Shown: in pieces, positions 11,958 to 21,067 of the stretch
How positions within the stretch are numbered: the first letter of the stretch is position 1
Layout of the letters: each line of letters opens with the position of its first letter
Assembly: GCA_024123915.1 (NCBI GenBank)
Contig: CP099650.1
Coordinates: forward strand, 558,001 to 622,000
Source: Oxalobacteraceae bacterium OTU3CAMAD1
Lineage (GTDB): Bacteria; Pseudomonadota; Gammaproteobacteria; Burkholderiales; Burkholderiaceae_D
Length of the DNA: 64,000 nucleotides
Direction: 5' to 3'
Program-made: the position numbers and the translations under genes
The notes under the pieces: generated by a model
The model's database searches: none
What the model was told of the DNA's origin: nothing
What the model saw: only the letters and a program-made list of their open reading frames with translations

Positions 11958-13382
11958 TTATTTCTTGACGTCGGCCTGCACGACCTTGGTTTCCTGCTTG
12001 GCCAGTTGCACCGGCAGGCCCTTGAGGTGGTTCAGCGCCTGCGCCAGCTGGAAGTCGTCGCCGCTGCCGTATTCGAGCGGCTTGCGGTTCTTTTCCATCG
12101 CGACGATGCGCAACTGCTCTTCCAGCTCGTCGCGCTTGGTCTTGGCGACTTCCTTCTCTTTATCGTTGCTCAGGTGCTTGTCCAGATCGGCCTCGCGCGT
12201 GCGCAGCGCGTTCAGGCCGTCGCCGTCGGCGTTCTCGTCCACCGCCAGGTCCGGCGTGATGCCCTTGGCCTGGATCGAGCGGCCGTGCGGCGTGTAGTAG
12301 CGCGCCGTGGTCAATTTGACGGCGGTGTCGGCGGTGAGTTGGCGTATCGTTTGCACCGAGCCCTTGCCGAACGTTTGCGTGCCGATGATGTCGGCCCGCT
12401 TGTAATCCTGCAGCGCGCCGGCGACGATTTCCGACGCGGACGCCGAGCCGGTGTTGACCAGCACCACCATCGGCACCTGCTTGACGGCGGCCGGCAGCTT
12501 GGCCAGCGCGTCGGCCTCGCTGCGCAGCGTGTAGTACTCGGGACGGCCGTAGAAAATTTGCTTCTGGTCCGGCAACTGGCCGTTGGTCGAGACGATCGCC
12601 GCGTCCTTCGGCAGGAAGGCGGCGGCCACGCCGATGGCGCCTTGCAGCACGCCGCCCGGGTCGTTGCGCAGGTCCAGCACCAGGCCCTTGATGTTCGGGT
12701 CTTGTTTGTACAGTTCGACAATCTTGGCGGCCATGTCGTCGATGGTCGGCTCCTGGAACTGCGAAATGCGCAGCCACGCGTAGCCCGGTTCGACGATCTT
12801 GCCCTTGACGCTCTTTTGATGGATCTCTTCGCGCGTGATGTTGAACACCAGCGGATCGGTCTCGCCCTTGCGCAGGATCGTCAGGCTGACCTTGGAGTGC
12901 GGCTCGCCGCGCATCTTCTTGACCGACTCGTCCAGGCTCAGGCCCTTGACGGCTGTGCTGTCGAGGCGGCTGATCAGATCACCCGCCTTGATGCCGGCGC
13001 GCCAGGCCGGCGAATCCTCGATCGGGGCGACGATCTTGATGTAGCCGTCCTCGCTTTGGCCGATCTCGATGCCGAGGCCGACAAACTTGCCCTGCGAACC
13101 TTCGCGCAGTTCGGCGTAGGCTTTCTTGTCCAGGTAAGCGGAATGGGGGTCGAGCGAGGCGACCATGCCGGAGATGGCCTCGGTCAGCAGCTTCTTGTCC
13201 TCGACCGGCTCGACGTAGTCGGACTTGATCAGTCCGAACACATCGGCCAGCTGGCGCAGCTCCTCGAGCGGCAGCGAGGGCTCGACCGGCTTTTGCGCCA
13301 TGGCGGAAAATTGAAGGGAGACGGCGATGCCGGCGACGACACCGAGGCCGACCAAACCGGAATTCTTGAGTTTCTTGCCCAT
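11958..13382 (-). CDS. S41 family C-terminal processing peptidase (CtpA type)
   Basis: This periplasmic serine protease trims C-termini of exported proteins. The 474-residue protein has an N-terminal hydrophobic anchor or signal (8-28), a PDZ domain (~95-185; GLGIEIGQSEDGYIKIVAPIEDSPAWRAGI), and a protease domain. The catalytic Ser lies in GSASASE (312-318), with Lys340 in QTFGKGS. The last ~80 residues are charged and helical. The gene is single and divergent from the Spy-like gene across a 365-base gap. Confidence 0.92.
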   Translation of the reverse strand: MGKKLKNSGLVGLGVVAGIAVSLQFSAMAQKPVEPSLPLEELRQLADVFGLIKSDYVEPVEDKKLLTEAISGMVASLDPHSAYLDKKAYAELREGSQGKFVGLGIEIGQSEDGYIKIVAPIEDSPAWRAGIKAGDLISRLDSTAVKGLSLDESVKKMRGEPHSKVSLTILRKGETDPLVFNITREEIHQKSVKGKIVEPGYAWLRISQFQEPTIDDMAAKIVELYKQDPNIKGLVLDLRNDPGGVLQGAIGVAAAFLPKDAAIVSTNGQLPDQKQIFYGRPEYYTLRSEADALAKLPAAVKQVPMVVLVNTGSASASEIVAGALQDYKRADIIGTQTFGKGSVQTIRQLTADTAVKLTTARYYTPHGRSIQAKGITPDLAVDENADGDGLNALRTREADLDKHLSNDKEKEVAKTKRDELEEQLRIVAMEKNRKPLEYGSGDDFQLAQALNHLKGLPVQLAKQETKVVQADVKK

Positions 13383-13703
13383 GTTTCACCTGTTGGAACA
13401 ATGTACAGAGAGCCATCACCAGCGAGCGAATGCGCGCGCGATGTGCATGAGCTGAGTATAAACCTGATTTCGAGCAATCGTAGTAGCCGTCACGAAATGA
13501 TTTATACCTTTACGGAATTTTACAACGGTTGGCGTTGACTTTGAATCTACACCAACGCCCGCTTGGCGTTACATCAAGTTTGCATAATTTTACGCAGTGT
13601 TTCCCCTACGTTCACGTCGGTAAGCATTTGTAAGAAGTGCCGCAGCAGCGTAGGGCGCGGCCTACACTGAACTCGTATTTCTCTCTACCCTGAAGTGGTT
13701 TTC
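13383..13703. other. Divergent intergenic region upstream of ctpA-like and Spy-like genes
   Basis: No open frame here looks coding. It must hold promoters for both divergent genes. GGCCTACACTGAAC near 13670 has a plausible -10 hexamer (TACACT) for the rightward transcript, but no convincing -35. If that is the start, the leader up to the terminator at 13704 would be about 60 nt. Confidence 0.4.
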
Positions 13704-13732
13704 GCCTGCGCCCCAAGCGCAGGCTTTTTTTT
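13704..13732 (+). terminator. Intrinsic terminator in the leader of the Spy-like gene
   Basis: An 8-bp stem GCCTGCGC / GCGCAGGC, loop CCCAA, then eight T. It ends only 15 bases before the ATG at 13748. No gene on this strand lies directly upstream (the upstream gene is divergent). So it either attenuates the Spy-like gene or ends a short RNA starting in the intergenic region. Confidence 0.75.
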
Positions 13733-13747
13733 ACCTACGGAGTTCCC

Positions 13748-14347
13748 ATGCGTTCATCGTTCTTCCCCTTCACCGCTTCGCGCGCGTTGGCTTTGGCCGG
13801 CGCGCTGCTGCTCGCCGGGTCCCTGCCGTCGCCGGCCCTCGCGGTTCCCGTCCTCGACATGCATGCCGAGGACTTCCTGCCGATGGCGGACGATCTGAGG
13901 AAGGCGCTGAACCTGAATCCGAACCAGCAGATACTTTGGCAACAAACCGAGAGCAAGACGCGCAACCTGCTGCGCGAGCGCAAAGCCCGCCGCGAGCGCC
14001 TGCAGGCGGCAACGCAGGCCGGCACGCAGGGCGCCAACGTGGAGTTGCGCGATCTGACCAAGGCCATCGACGTGGAAACCGACGCCGCCGCCGCCGAGGA
14101 AAAGCTGCTGCGCGAATGGTGGCTGACCGTCAACGATGCGTTAAATGAAAGCCAGCGCAAGATCGTCGCGCAGCAGGTTAGCGAGCATTTGCTGCGGGTG
14201 CCGGACACCGGCGGCGGTCCGCACAGCGCCAGCGAGCGCAAGGAGGAGGGCGGCGAGCGTCGCGGCGGCGGCCGCAGGGGCGGTGGCGCCGGCGGCATAG
14301 GCGTTGGCGCGGGTGGCGCCAATATCACCTTGCCGGGTGGCGGCTAA
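13748..14347 (+). CDS. Exported Spy/CpxP-like protein with glycine-rich tail
   Basis: The 199-residue protein has a signal peptide (~1-32, ending SPALA). A helical, charged mid-region follows (LRKALNLNPNQQILWQQTESKTRNLLRERKARRERL and LNESQRKIVAQQVSEHLL). That layout resembles periplasmic LTXXQ-type proteins (Spy, CpxP, heavy-metal sensors), which buffer misfolded envelope proteins. The assignment is from overall pattern only. Residues ~165-199 are Gly/Arg-rich and probably disordered. GGAG precedes the start, immediately after the leader terminator. Confidence 0.55.
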   Translation: MRSSFFPFTASRALALAGALLLAGSLPSPALAVPVLDMHAEDFLPMADDLRKALNLNPNQQILWQQTESKTRNLLRERKARRERLQAATQAGTQGANVELRDLTKAIDVETDAAAAEEKLLREWWLTVNDALNESQRKIVAQQVSEHLLRVPDTGGGPHSASERKEEGGERRGGGRRGGGAGGIGVGAGGANITLPGGG

Positions 14348-14491
14348 GGAAACGCGCGGCGACCGGGCGTGTATCGTAAAGTAACAAAGCGGAACGGTGG
14401 CATTTAGACACGAGCTCAAGCGGTAGAATATTTGCGCGGCCGTCACAAGCGGCCGACAATGATGACTTGAAGTTCTAATCAAAGGACCGCC

Positions 14492-16534
14492 GTGAACCGC
14501 TTTCTGCTGAGTACCCTGACCCTGAGCCTGGCCGCCGCCTTCGCCTTCGCCACCGCCGCCGACGCTGAGGCGCCGCTGACGTCCGGCATCGAAGTGAAAA
14601 ACATCGATCCGAGCGTGCGCGTGCAGGACGACTTCTACACCCACCTCAACGGCCAGTGGCTGAAGACGACGGAGATCCCGGCCGACAAGTCGAGCTGGGG
14701 CACCTTCGCCAAGCTGCGCGACGATACCCTGTCCGAACTGCGCGGCATCGTCGAGAAGACCGAGGCGCAACAAGGCAAGAAGGCCGGCAGCGAGGCGCAG
14801 AAAATCGGCGACCTGTACGCCAGTTTCATGGACGAGAAAAAGCTGGACGCGCTGGGCATCCGTCCGCTCACGGGCGAACTCAACCGCATCCGCGCGATCA
14901 AGGACAAGAAAGCCTTCCCGATGCTGATCGCGCGTCTGGACAAACTCGGCGTCGCCACGCCCTACGGCCTGAACGTGCGCCAAGACGCGCGCGAATCGAC
15001 CAAGTACGCGGTGAGCATTTCGCAAAGCGGCCTGGGCCTGCCGGACCGCGACTATTACCTGAAAAAGGACGACGCCAAGCTGGCCGCCATCCTGGTCAAG
15101 TACGAGGCGCACATCGCCAAGACCCTGAAGCTGGGCGGCGACAAGAATCCGGAAGCCAACGCCAAGGCCATCGTCGCGCTGGAAACGGCGCTGGCCGAGG
15201 CGCAGTGGACCAAGGTGCAAAACCGCGACCCCGTCAAACGCTACAACAAGACGCCGATCGCCAAGCTGCCGGAACTGGCGCCCGCCTACGACTGGGGCCA
15301 CGCGCTGGCGTCGGCCGGCGTGGCCAACAAGGTCGACTATGTGATCGTCAGCCAGCCGAGCTACCTGGCCGGCTTCAACGCGGCGCTGGAGCAGACCGAC
15401 CTGGCGACGTGGAAGGCATACTTCGAATGGCAGCTGCTGCGCAGCGCCTCGCCCTACCTGTCGAAGGACTTCGCCGACGCCAGCTTCGATTTCTACAGCA
15501 CCGTGCTGACCGGCGTGGCCGTGCAGGAGCCGCGCTGGAAACGCGGCGTGGCGCTGGTCGAGCGCTCGATCGGCGAAGGCCTGGGCAAGCTGTACGTGGC
15601 CGAGTATTTCCCGCCGGAGCGCAAGGCGCGCATGGACCAGCTGGTGAAGAACCTGCTGGCCTCGTACCAGACCAGCATCGACGCGCTCGACTGGATGGGG
15701 CCGGAGACCAAGAAGGAGGCGCAGGCCAAGCTGGCCAAGTTCACGCCCAAGATCGGCTACCCGAGCAAGTGGCGCGACTACTCGTCGCTGGCGATCGTCA
15801 AGTCGGACCTCATCGGCAACGTGCTGCGCGCAGCCAACTTCGCCAACCAGCGCATGATCAACAAGCTGGGCAAGCCGATCGACCGCGAGGAGTGGGGCAT
15901 GACGCCGCAGACCGTCAACGCCTACTACAGCTCGACGATGAACGAGATCGTGTTCCCGGCCGCCATCCTGCAACCGCCGTTCTTCGACGTCAAAGCCGAC
16001 GACGCCGTCAACTACGGCGCCATCGGCGCGGTCATCGGCCATGAGATCAGCCACGGCTTCGACGACGGCGGCAGCCAGGCCGACGGCGACGGCAACCTGC
16101 GCGACTGGTGGACCAAGGAAGACCGCGCCAACTTCAAGGCCAAGACCGACGCGCTGGTCAAGCAGTACGGCGCCTACAGCCCGATCAAGGGCTACAACGT
16201 CAACGGCGAGCTGACCCTGGGCGAGAACATCGCCGACAACAGCGGCGTGGCGATCGCCTACAAGGCCTACAAGTTGTCGCTGGGCGACAAGCCGGCGCCG
16301 GTGATCGACGGCCTCAGCGGCGACCAGCGCTTCTTCATGGGCTTCGGCCAGGTGTGGCGCGTGCGCATGCGCGACGAGCAGCAGATTTTGCAGGTGAAAA
16401 CCGATCCGCACTCGCCGGGCCAGTTCCGCGCCAACGGCACCATGGTCAACCAGCCGGGCTTCTACGACGCCTTTGGCGTCAAGCCCGGCGACAAGATGTA
16501 CGTGGCGCCGGAACAGCGTGTCATCATCTGGTAA
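14492..16534 (+). CDS. M13 family zinc metallopeptidase (neprilysin/PepO type), first copy
   Basis: The 680-residue exported endopeptidase begins with GTG after AAAGGA and has a signal peptide of ~22 residues. Zinc ligands are visible: HEISH (~515-519) and the downstream Glu in GENIADNSG. A C-terminal NQPGFYDAFGVKPGDKMY block is typical of the family. The next gene is a close paralog, with long identical stretches around the active site. A GGGGTCG palindrome lies between them, so separate promoters are possible. Substrates are unknown; family members cleave short peptides. Confidence 0.9.
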   Translation: MNRFLLSTLTLSLAAAFAFATAADAEAPLTSGIEVKNIDPSVRVQDDFYTHLNGQWLKTTEIPADKSSWGTFAKLRDDTLSELRGIVEKTEAQQGKKAGSEAQKIGDLYASFMDEKKLDALGIRPLTGELNRIRAIKDKKAFPMLIARLDKLGVATPYGLNVRQDARESTKYAVSISQSGLGLPDRDYYLKKDDAKLAAILVKYEAHIAKTLKLGGDKNPEANAKAIVALETALAEAQWTKVQNRDPVKRYNKTPIAKLPELAPAYDWGHALASAGVANKVDYVIVSQPSYLAGFNAALEQTDLATWKAYFEWQLLRSASPYLSKDFADASFDFYSTVLTGVAVQEPRWKRGVALVERSIGEGLGKLYVAEYFPPERKARMDQLVKNLLASYQTSIDALDWMGPETKKEAQAKLAKFTPKIGYPSKWRDYSSLAIVKSDLIGNVLRAANFANQRMINKLGKPIDREEWGMTPQTVNAYYSSTMNEIVFPAAILQPPFFDVKADDAVNYGAIGAVIGHEISHGFDDGGSQADGDGNLRDWWTKEDRANFKAKTDALVKQYGAYSPIKGYNVNGELTLGENIADNSGVAIAYKAYKLSLGDKPAPVIDGLSGDQRFFMGFGQVWRVRMRDEQQILQVKTDPHSPGQFRANGTMVNQPGFYDAFGVKPGDKMYVAPEQRVIIW

Positions 16535-16586
16535 CAATGATATCGCTGTGATATAAAGTCGTGTCCTGCAACCCGCAAGGCCACAC

Positions 16587-16613
16587 GGGGTCGGACCCCC
16601 GGGGTCCGACCCC
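16587..16613. repeat. 27-bp palindrome, GGGGTCG family, copy 2
   Basis: Perfect 12-bp arms (GGGGTCGGACCC and its complement) around CCG, between the two tandem M13 genes. AACCCGC lies to the left (near 16570) and a GGGTTT motif to the right, echoing the outer arms of the other copies. Confidence 0.7.
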
Positions 16614-16683
16614 TAAGCTGGGACGCGTGCGCATCGCCAAACGCGCACCGGGTTTCCCGTTTTTTACATTTGAAGGAATTTCT

Positions 16684-18762
16684 GTGAAACGTCATCTCGT
16701 AAGTGCATTGATGCTGAGCCTGATCGCAGGTTTGGCCGGCGCCGCGGACACCACCAAAAGTGCGACTCCGACCGCAGCCACCACCAACGCAGCCGCTAGC
16801 AAAATGACCTCCGGCATCGCCACCGAATACATCGACCCGGCCGTGCGCGTGCAGGACGACCTGTTCACCCACATGAACGGCAAATGGTTGGCCACGACGG
16901 AAATTCCGGCCGATAAGGCCAGCTGGGGCAGCTTCGCGAAACTGCGCGACGATATCCAGCCGCAACTGCGCGCCATCATCGAAGGCGCCGCCAACCAGCC
17001 GAACAAGGCCGCCGGTTCCGACGCCCAGCGCATCGGCGACTTCTACGCCAGCTTCATGGACGAGGCCAAGCTCGAGCAACTGGGCGTGACGCCGCTCAAG
17101 GCCGAGTTCGACCGCATCGCCGCCGTCGGCGACAAGAAGCAATTGCCGGCGCTGATCGCGCACTTCAACCAGATCGGCGTGAGCGCGCCCTACACCTTCG
17201 GCATCCACCAGGACAACAAGGATTCGACCAAGTACGTGGCCGACCTGTACCAGAGCGGCCTGGGCTTGCCGGACCGCGACTACTACCTGAAAGCCGACGA
17301 CGCCAAGCTGGCGGACGTGCTGGCCAAGTACGAGTTGCACGTCGGCAAGATGCTGACGCTGGCGGGCGATCCGCACGGCGCCGTCACCGCGCACGGCATC
17401 GTCGAGTTCGAGAAGGAACTGGCCAAGCTGCAATGGACCAAGGTCGAGCTGCGCGATCCGATCAAGGCCTATAACAAGGTCGAGGTCGCCAAGCTGGGCG
17501 CGATGGCGCCGGGCTACGACTGGAACGCCTACCTGGACGGCACCGGCATCGCCGGCAAGGCCAGCTATGTGATCGTCAGCCAGCCGAGCTACCTGAAAGG
17601 CATGGCGGCGCTGCTGGACAAAACCCCGCTGGAAACCTTGAAAGCCTATTTCCACTGGCACACGGTGCGCGCATTCGCACCCTACCTGAGCAAAGCCTAT
17701 GTGGACGAGAACTTCTCCTTCTACGGTACCGTGCTGAGCGGTGTGACCGAGCAGCGTCCGCGCTGGAAGCGTGGCGTTTCGGTGGCCGAGGGCGCGCTGG
17801 GCGAGGCGGTCGGCAAGCTGTACGTCGAGCAGCATTTCCCGGCGGACCGCAAGGCGCGCATGGAAGCGCTGGTCAAGAACCTGCTGGCGTCGTACAAGAC
17901 CAGCATCGACAAGCTGGATTGGATGAGCCCGGTCACCAAGAAGCAGGCGCAAATCAAGCTGGCCAAGTTCACCACCAAGATCGGCTATCCGAACAAGTGG
18001 CGCGACTACTCGAAGCTGGAAGTGGCCAAGGACGACCTGGTTGGCAATGTGATCCGTTCGACCCAATTCGAGTACAACAAGGAATTGAACAAGCTGGGCA
18101 AGCCGATCGACCGCGACGAGTGGGGCATGACGCCGCAAACCGTCAACGCCTATTACAACCCGGAGATGAACGAGATCGTGTTCCCGGCGGCCATCCTGCA
18201 GGCGCCGTTCTTTAACGCCGACGCCGACGACGCAGTCAACTACGGCGCCATCGGCGGCGTGATCGGCCACGAGATCAGCCACGGCTTCGACGACCAGGGC
18301 GCCCAGTACGACGGCGACGGCAACCTGCGCGACTGGTGGACCAAGGCCGACCACAAGAACTTCGCGGCCAAGACCAAGATGCTGGTCAAGCAATACAGCG
18401 AGTTCAGCCCGCTGCCGGGCTACAACGTCAACGGCGAGCTGACCCTGGGCGAGAACATCGCCGACAACAGCGGCGTGGCGATCGCCTACAAGGCCTACAA
18501 GCTGTCGTTGAACGGCAAGCCGGCGCCGGTGATCGACGGCCTGACCGGCGACCAGCGCTTCTACATGGGCTTTGCGCAGGTGTGGCGCATGAAGATGCGC
18601 GAAGCGGCGCAGATCCAGCAGATCAAGACCGATCCGCACTCGCCGGGCCAGTACCGCGCCAACGGCACGATGCGCAACCAGCCGGGCTTCTATGACGCCT
18701 TCGGCGTCAAACCGGGCGACAAGATGTACCTGCCGCCTAAAGACCGCGTCATCATGTGGTAA
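16684..18762 (+). CDS. M13 family zinc metallopeptidase, second copy
   Basis: This 692-residue paralog of the preceding gene starts with GTG after AAGGAA. A signal peptide of ~20 residues is followed by a Thr/Ala-rich linker. HEISHGFDD, GENIADNSGVAIAYKAY and the closing GFYDAFGVKPGDKMY block are intact, so both copies should be active. The main differences are in the N-terminal third and in substrate-pocket segments, suggesting divided specificity. A strong bidirectional terminator follows. Confidence 0.9.
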   Translation: MKRHLVSALMLSLIAGLAGAADTTKSATPTAATTNAAASKMTSGIATEYIDPAVRVQDDLFTHMNGKWLATTEIPADKASWGSFAKLRDDIQPQLRAIIEGAANQPNKAAGSDAQRIGDFYASFMDEAKLEQLGVTPLKAEFDRIAAVGDKKQLPALIAHFNQIGVSAPYTFGIHQDNKDSTKYVADLYQSGLGLPDRDYYLKADDAKLADVLAKYELHVGKMLTLAGDPHGAVTAHGIVEFEKELAKLQWTKVELRDPIKAYNKVEVAKLGAMAPGYDWNAYLDGTGIAGKASYVIVSQPSYLKGMAALLDKTPLETLKAYFHWHTVRAFAPYLSKAYVDENFSFYGTVLSGVTEQRPRWKRGVSVAEGALGEAVGKLYVEQHFPADRKARMEALVKNLLASYKTSIDKLDWMSPVTKKQAQIKLAKFTTKIGYPNKWRDYSKLEVAKDDLVGNVIRSTQFEYNKELNKLGKPIDRDEWGMTPQTVNAYYNPEMNEIVFPAAILQAPFFNADADDAVNYGAIGGVIGHEISHGFDDQGAQYDGDGNLRDWWTKADHKNFAAKTKMLVKQYSEFSPLPGYNVNGELTLGENIADNSGVAIAYKAYKLSLNGKPAPVIDGLTGDQRFYMGFAQVWRMKMREAAQIQQIKTDPHSPGQYRANGTMRNQPGFYDAFGVKPGDKMYLPPKDRVIMW

Positions 18763-18772
18763 AAAGCAGATG

Positions 18773-18806
18773 AAAAAAAACCCCCGCCACGGCGAGGGTT
18801 TTTTTT
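18773..18806. terminator. Bidirectional intrinsic terminator
   Basis: Eight A, a GC-rich stem (CCC-CGCC / GGCG-GGG) and eight T lie between the convergent M13 and LivK-like genes. The A-run on one side and T-run on the other let it work in both directions. Confidence 0.85.
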
Positions 18807-18822
18807 CGTCGGTGCGCTCCGG

Positions 18823-19968
18823 TCAGAGCTTGTTGGTCGGTACCGGTTTGCCCTTTTGTATCTTGGTCAGGTACACCGTGTTCAGGCCCTGGTGGTCGGT
18901 GGGGCTGAAGGCAATGTCGAGTCCGCCGAGGTTGACGCTCAGTTTTTCCATCGCCGCCAGGAAGCTGGCGCGCGTCAGGTCCGGCCCGGTCTTCTTCAAG
19001 GCTTCGACCAACGCCACTGCGTTGATATAGCCTTCCAGCGACGTGTAGTCGCCGTCGTTGACGCCGGCGGCCTTCATGTCGGCGCGGTACTGCTTAACGA
19101 TGGGAATCGATTCGTCGAACGGCGACGGCACCACCTGCGTGATGTAGACGCCTTCGGCCGCGTCGCCGGCCGCCTTGATGAAGTTGGCGGTGCCGACGAA
19201 CGACAGGTTGAAGAACTTCGGCTTGAAGCCGGCGGCGGCGGCCTTCTGCACGAACGCCGCGCAAGCTTTATAGGTGCCGACCATCAGCACCGCCTCCGGC
19301 TTGGCGGCGATCAGCGCGGCCAGGCCGGCGTCGACGTCCTCGGTGTTGCGCTGGTAGAAGCCCTCGCCGGCCATCGTCATTTTGCGCTTTTGCAGCGAGA
19401 CCTGCAGACCTTCCTTGCCGACCTTGCCGTAGGTGTCTTCCTGGTAGAACAGGCCGATCTTGGTGACGCCGGCATCGGTGACCAGGCGCTCGACCTGCAA
19501 TTCGATTTCATTGAAGTAGGACGAGCGGATGTTGAAGACGTTCTTGTTCAGCGGCGTGCGCAGGAATTCGGCGCCGGTGAACGGCGCGAAGAACGGAATA
19601 TTCGCCTCGTTGACCAGGGACATCGCGGCCTTGCTGGTCGGCGTGCCGACATAGCCGAACAGCGCAAACACGCCATCCTTCTTGATCAGCTTTTCGGTGG
19701 CGGCGGCGGTGCGCGGCGGATCGTAGCCGTCGTCCTCGCTCACCAGGGTGATCTTGCGGCCATTGACGCCGCCGGCGGCGTTGATCTTTTTGAAGTAGGC
19801 CTCGGCGCCGGCCTTGATGCCCAGCCCCAGTCCGGCAGTCGGTCCCGTTTGGGCGTTGGCCATGCCGATCTTGATCTCGGTGGCGGTGACGCCGGGTTCC
19901 GCCGAGGCGGTCGAGACCAGCGTTGACAACAGCAATCCCAGCGCAGCGGTAAACAATTTGTTTTTCAT
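18823..19968 (-). CDS. Branched-chain amino acid-type ABC transporter substrate-binding protein (LivK-like)
   Basis: The 381-residue periplasmic protein has a signal peptide (ending ASA, ~23). The type-I fold starts ATEIKIGMANAQTGPTAGLGLGIKAGAEAYFKKINAAGGVNGRKI, the usual opening of the Leu/Ile/Val-binding family. No permease or ATPase is adjacent, so it either works with a remote transporter or is a stand-alone receptor. Ligand unknown: the family binds amino acids, amides, urea and aromatics. Confidence 0.87.
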   Translation of the reverse strand: MKNKLFTAALGLLLSTLVSTASAEPGVTATEIKIGMANAQTGPTAGLGLGIKAGAEAYFKKINAAGGVNGRKITLVSEDDGYDPPRTAAATEKLIKKDGVFALFGYVGTPTSKAAMSLVNEANIPFFAPFTGAEFLRTPLNKNVFNIRSSYFNEIELQVERLVTDAGVTKIGLFYQEDTYGKVGKEGLQVSLQKRKMTMAGEGFYQRNTEDVDAGLAALIAAKPEAVLMVGTYKACAAFVQKAAAAGFKPKFFNLSFVGTANFIKAAGDAAEGVYITQVVPSPFDESIPIVKQYRADMKAAGVNDGDYTSLEGYINAVALVEALKKTGPDLTRASFLAAMEKLSVNLGGLDIAFSPTDHQGLNTVYLTKIQKGKPVPTNKL

Positions 19969-20168
19969 ATTATTGCTTCCATAGTATGCCGGCGCACCGG
20001 CGTTACAAAATCGAATAATTGCCCGACGAGAACTGTTACCTCACCTTAGTCCTTTGTGTGTCGCGTGACAAGGCCGGTTTTGCAACGTTTGGCTAGCCAA
20101 ATGCGAGTCGCCCGGGACGGCCGCGTACTGGTAAACTGGGGGTTCTACTCCATAGGAAAGCCGTCTTC

Positions 20169-20726
20169 ATGCGTCTGCGTTATCTGGCACCGATATTTTT
20201 TCCACTGTTGCTCGGCGGCTGCGGCGAGTCCTATACGCCCGGCAATCTTTACATGGCGACCACGCCCGAGTGCAAGACGTGGCAGGACGGCTCGCGCTTT
20301 GAACTGCCGCGCGGCATGAGCGTGGCGACCACGCCGCCGGTCACGTTGCCGGAGGGCGGCGCGGAGTTCACTTTCGTGTACATCATCCCGCGTGGCGAGC
20401 GTGCGCGTTTCCTCACACGCGATTACAACGTCACCGCGCCGAAGGGGGCGGTGCTGCACAAGGCCGAGCTGGTCACGTTGTATCAGCGCACAACCAACTC
20501 CCGGCCGGAGATCGTCGACTCGATTCCCAAGGTGCCGGACATGTTCGTCGCCAGCGCGTCTGGTGAGGAGACGTTGTGGCGGGTGCGGGTGCGGGTCAAG
20601 GCAAAGCTGCCGGAGCGTTTCGACATCGTCTCGCCGGGGTTCGAGATCGGGTTGAAGGAATATCCGGTGCGCACGTTCACCTACCGCTACTTCCCGGAGC
20701 GCAAAGCGTTCGGGTTGTGCAGCTAG
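20169..20726 (+). CDS. Putative lipoprotein of unknown function, 185 aa
   Basis: I do not recognise the mature protein. A lipobox LLGGC at residues 14-18 follows a short signal sequence, so it should be lipid-anchored in the envelope. The mature part is rich in beta-strand patterns, with Cys34-like and C-terminal Cys residues. A palindromic element follows 41 bases after the stop. Confidence 0.6.
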   Translation: MRLRYLAPIFFPLLLGGCGESYTPGNLYMATTPECKTWQDGSRFELPRGMSVATTPPVTLPEGGAEFTFVYIIPRGERARFLTRDYNVTAPKGAVLHKAELVTLYQRTTNSRPEIVDSIPKVPDMFVASASGEETLWRVRVRVKAKLPERFDIVSPGFEIGLKEYPVRTFTYRYFPERKAFGLCS

Positions 20727-20767
20727 GCTGCGTAGCGAGGCCAGCGACGTTTGAATAAACGTGGATC

Positions 20768-20865
20768 CACGTAGGGCGGATTAGGCGGAACGCCGTAATC
20801 CGCCAATCCATGAGCCGTCGAAACGCATGCATGGCGGATTACGCTGCGCTAATCCGCCCTACGTG
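20768..20865. repeat. 98-bp palindromic element, full copy 1
   Basis: Terminal arms CACGTAGGGCGGATTA and its exact complement (16 bp) bound the element. Inside are two hairpins, each built from GGCGGATTA/TAATCCGCC, with different inner stems and a ~28-base linker. This two-hairpin layout is that of REP doublets (BIMEs) or a miniature transposable element. A same-length copy is at 23721-23818. Confidence 0.85.
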
Positions 20866-20901
20866 TCTCCGAGGTTTGCAGGCGTTCGCGGCCTCGTGCG
20901 A

Positions 20902-20950
20902 TTGCGCGGATTTCCGCAAAACCGTCTGCGCGGATTGTGGTTTGCCGCAG
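20902..20950. promoter_or_regulatory. Candidate activator sites upstream of the sigma-54 promoter
   Basis: Two dyads: TTGCG-N8-CGCAA at 20902-20919 and CTGCG-N15-CGCAG at 20926-20950, both containing GCGCGGATT. They sit about 65-115 bases before the -24 element, the usual distance for NtrC/DctD-class enhancer sites. Binding by the DctD-type regulator encoded at 25627 is inferred. Confidence 0.4.
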
Positions 20951-21014
20951 TAGCCGTCGATCTCCACATTCCCTCATCCTTTAAGAATCAAGCACTTGCC
21001 ACCCACCCGGGCGC

Positions 21015-21030
21015 TGGCACAGAAGCTGCA
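21015..21030 (+). promoter_or_regulatory. Sigma-54 promoter of the ABC operon
   Basis: TGGCAC-N5-CTGCA matches the -24/-12 consensus TGGCAC-N5-TTGCA at all but one listed base, with the invariant GG and GC correctly spaced. Transcription would start near 21040, about 28 bases before the ATG at 21068. The downstream regulator carries the GAFTGA loop that contacts sigma-54. Confidence 0.72.
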
Positions 21031-21067
21031 ATGTCTCCACCAACAACAACCACAATGGAGACAAGTA

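Noticed and set aside
14141..18639. Long minus-strand open frames opposite the M13 peptidase genes
   Set aside because: They are antisense shadows; both show the same repetitive Val/Gln/Leu-rich composition produced by the conserved peptidase codons.
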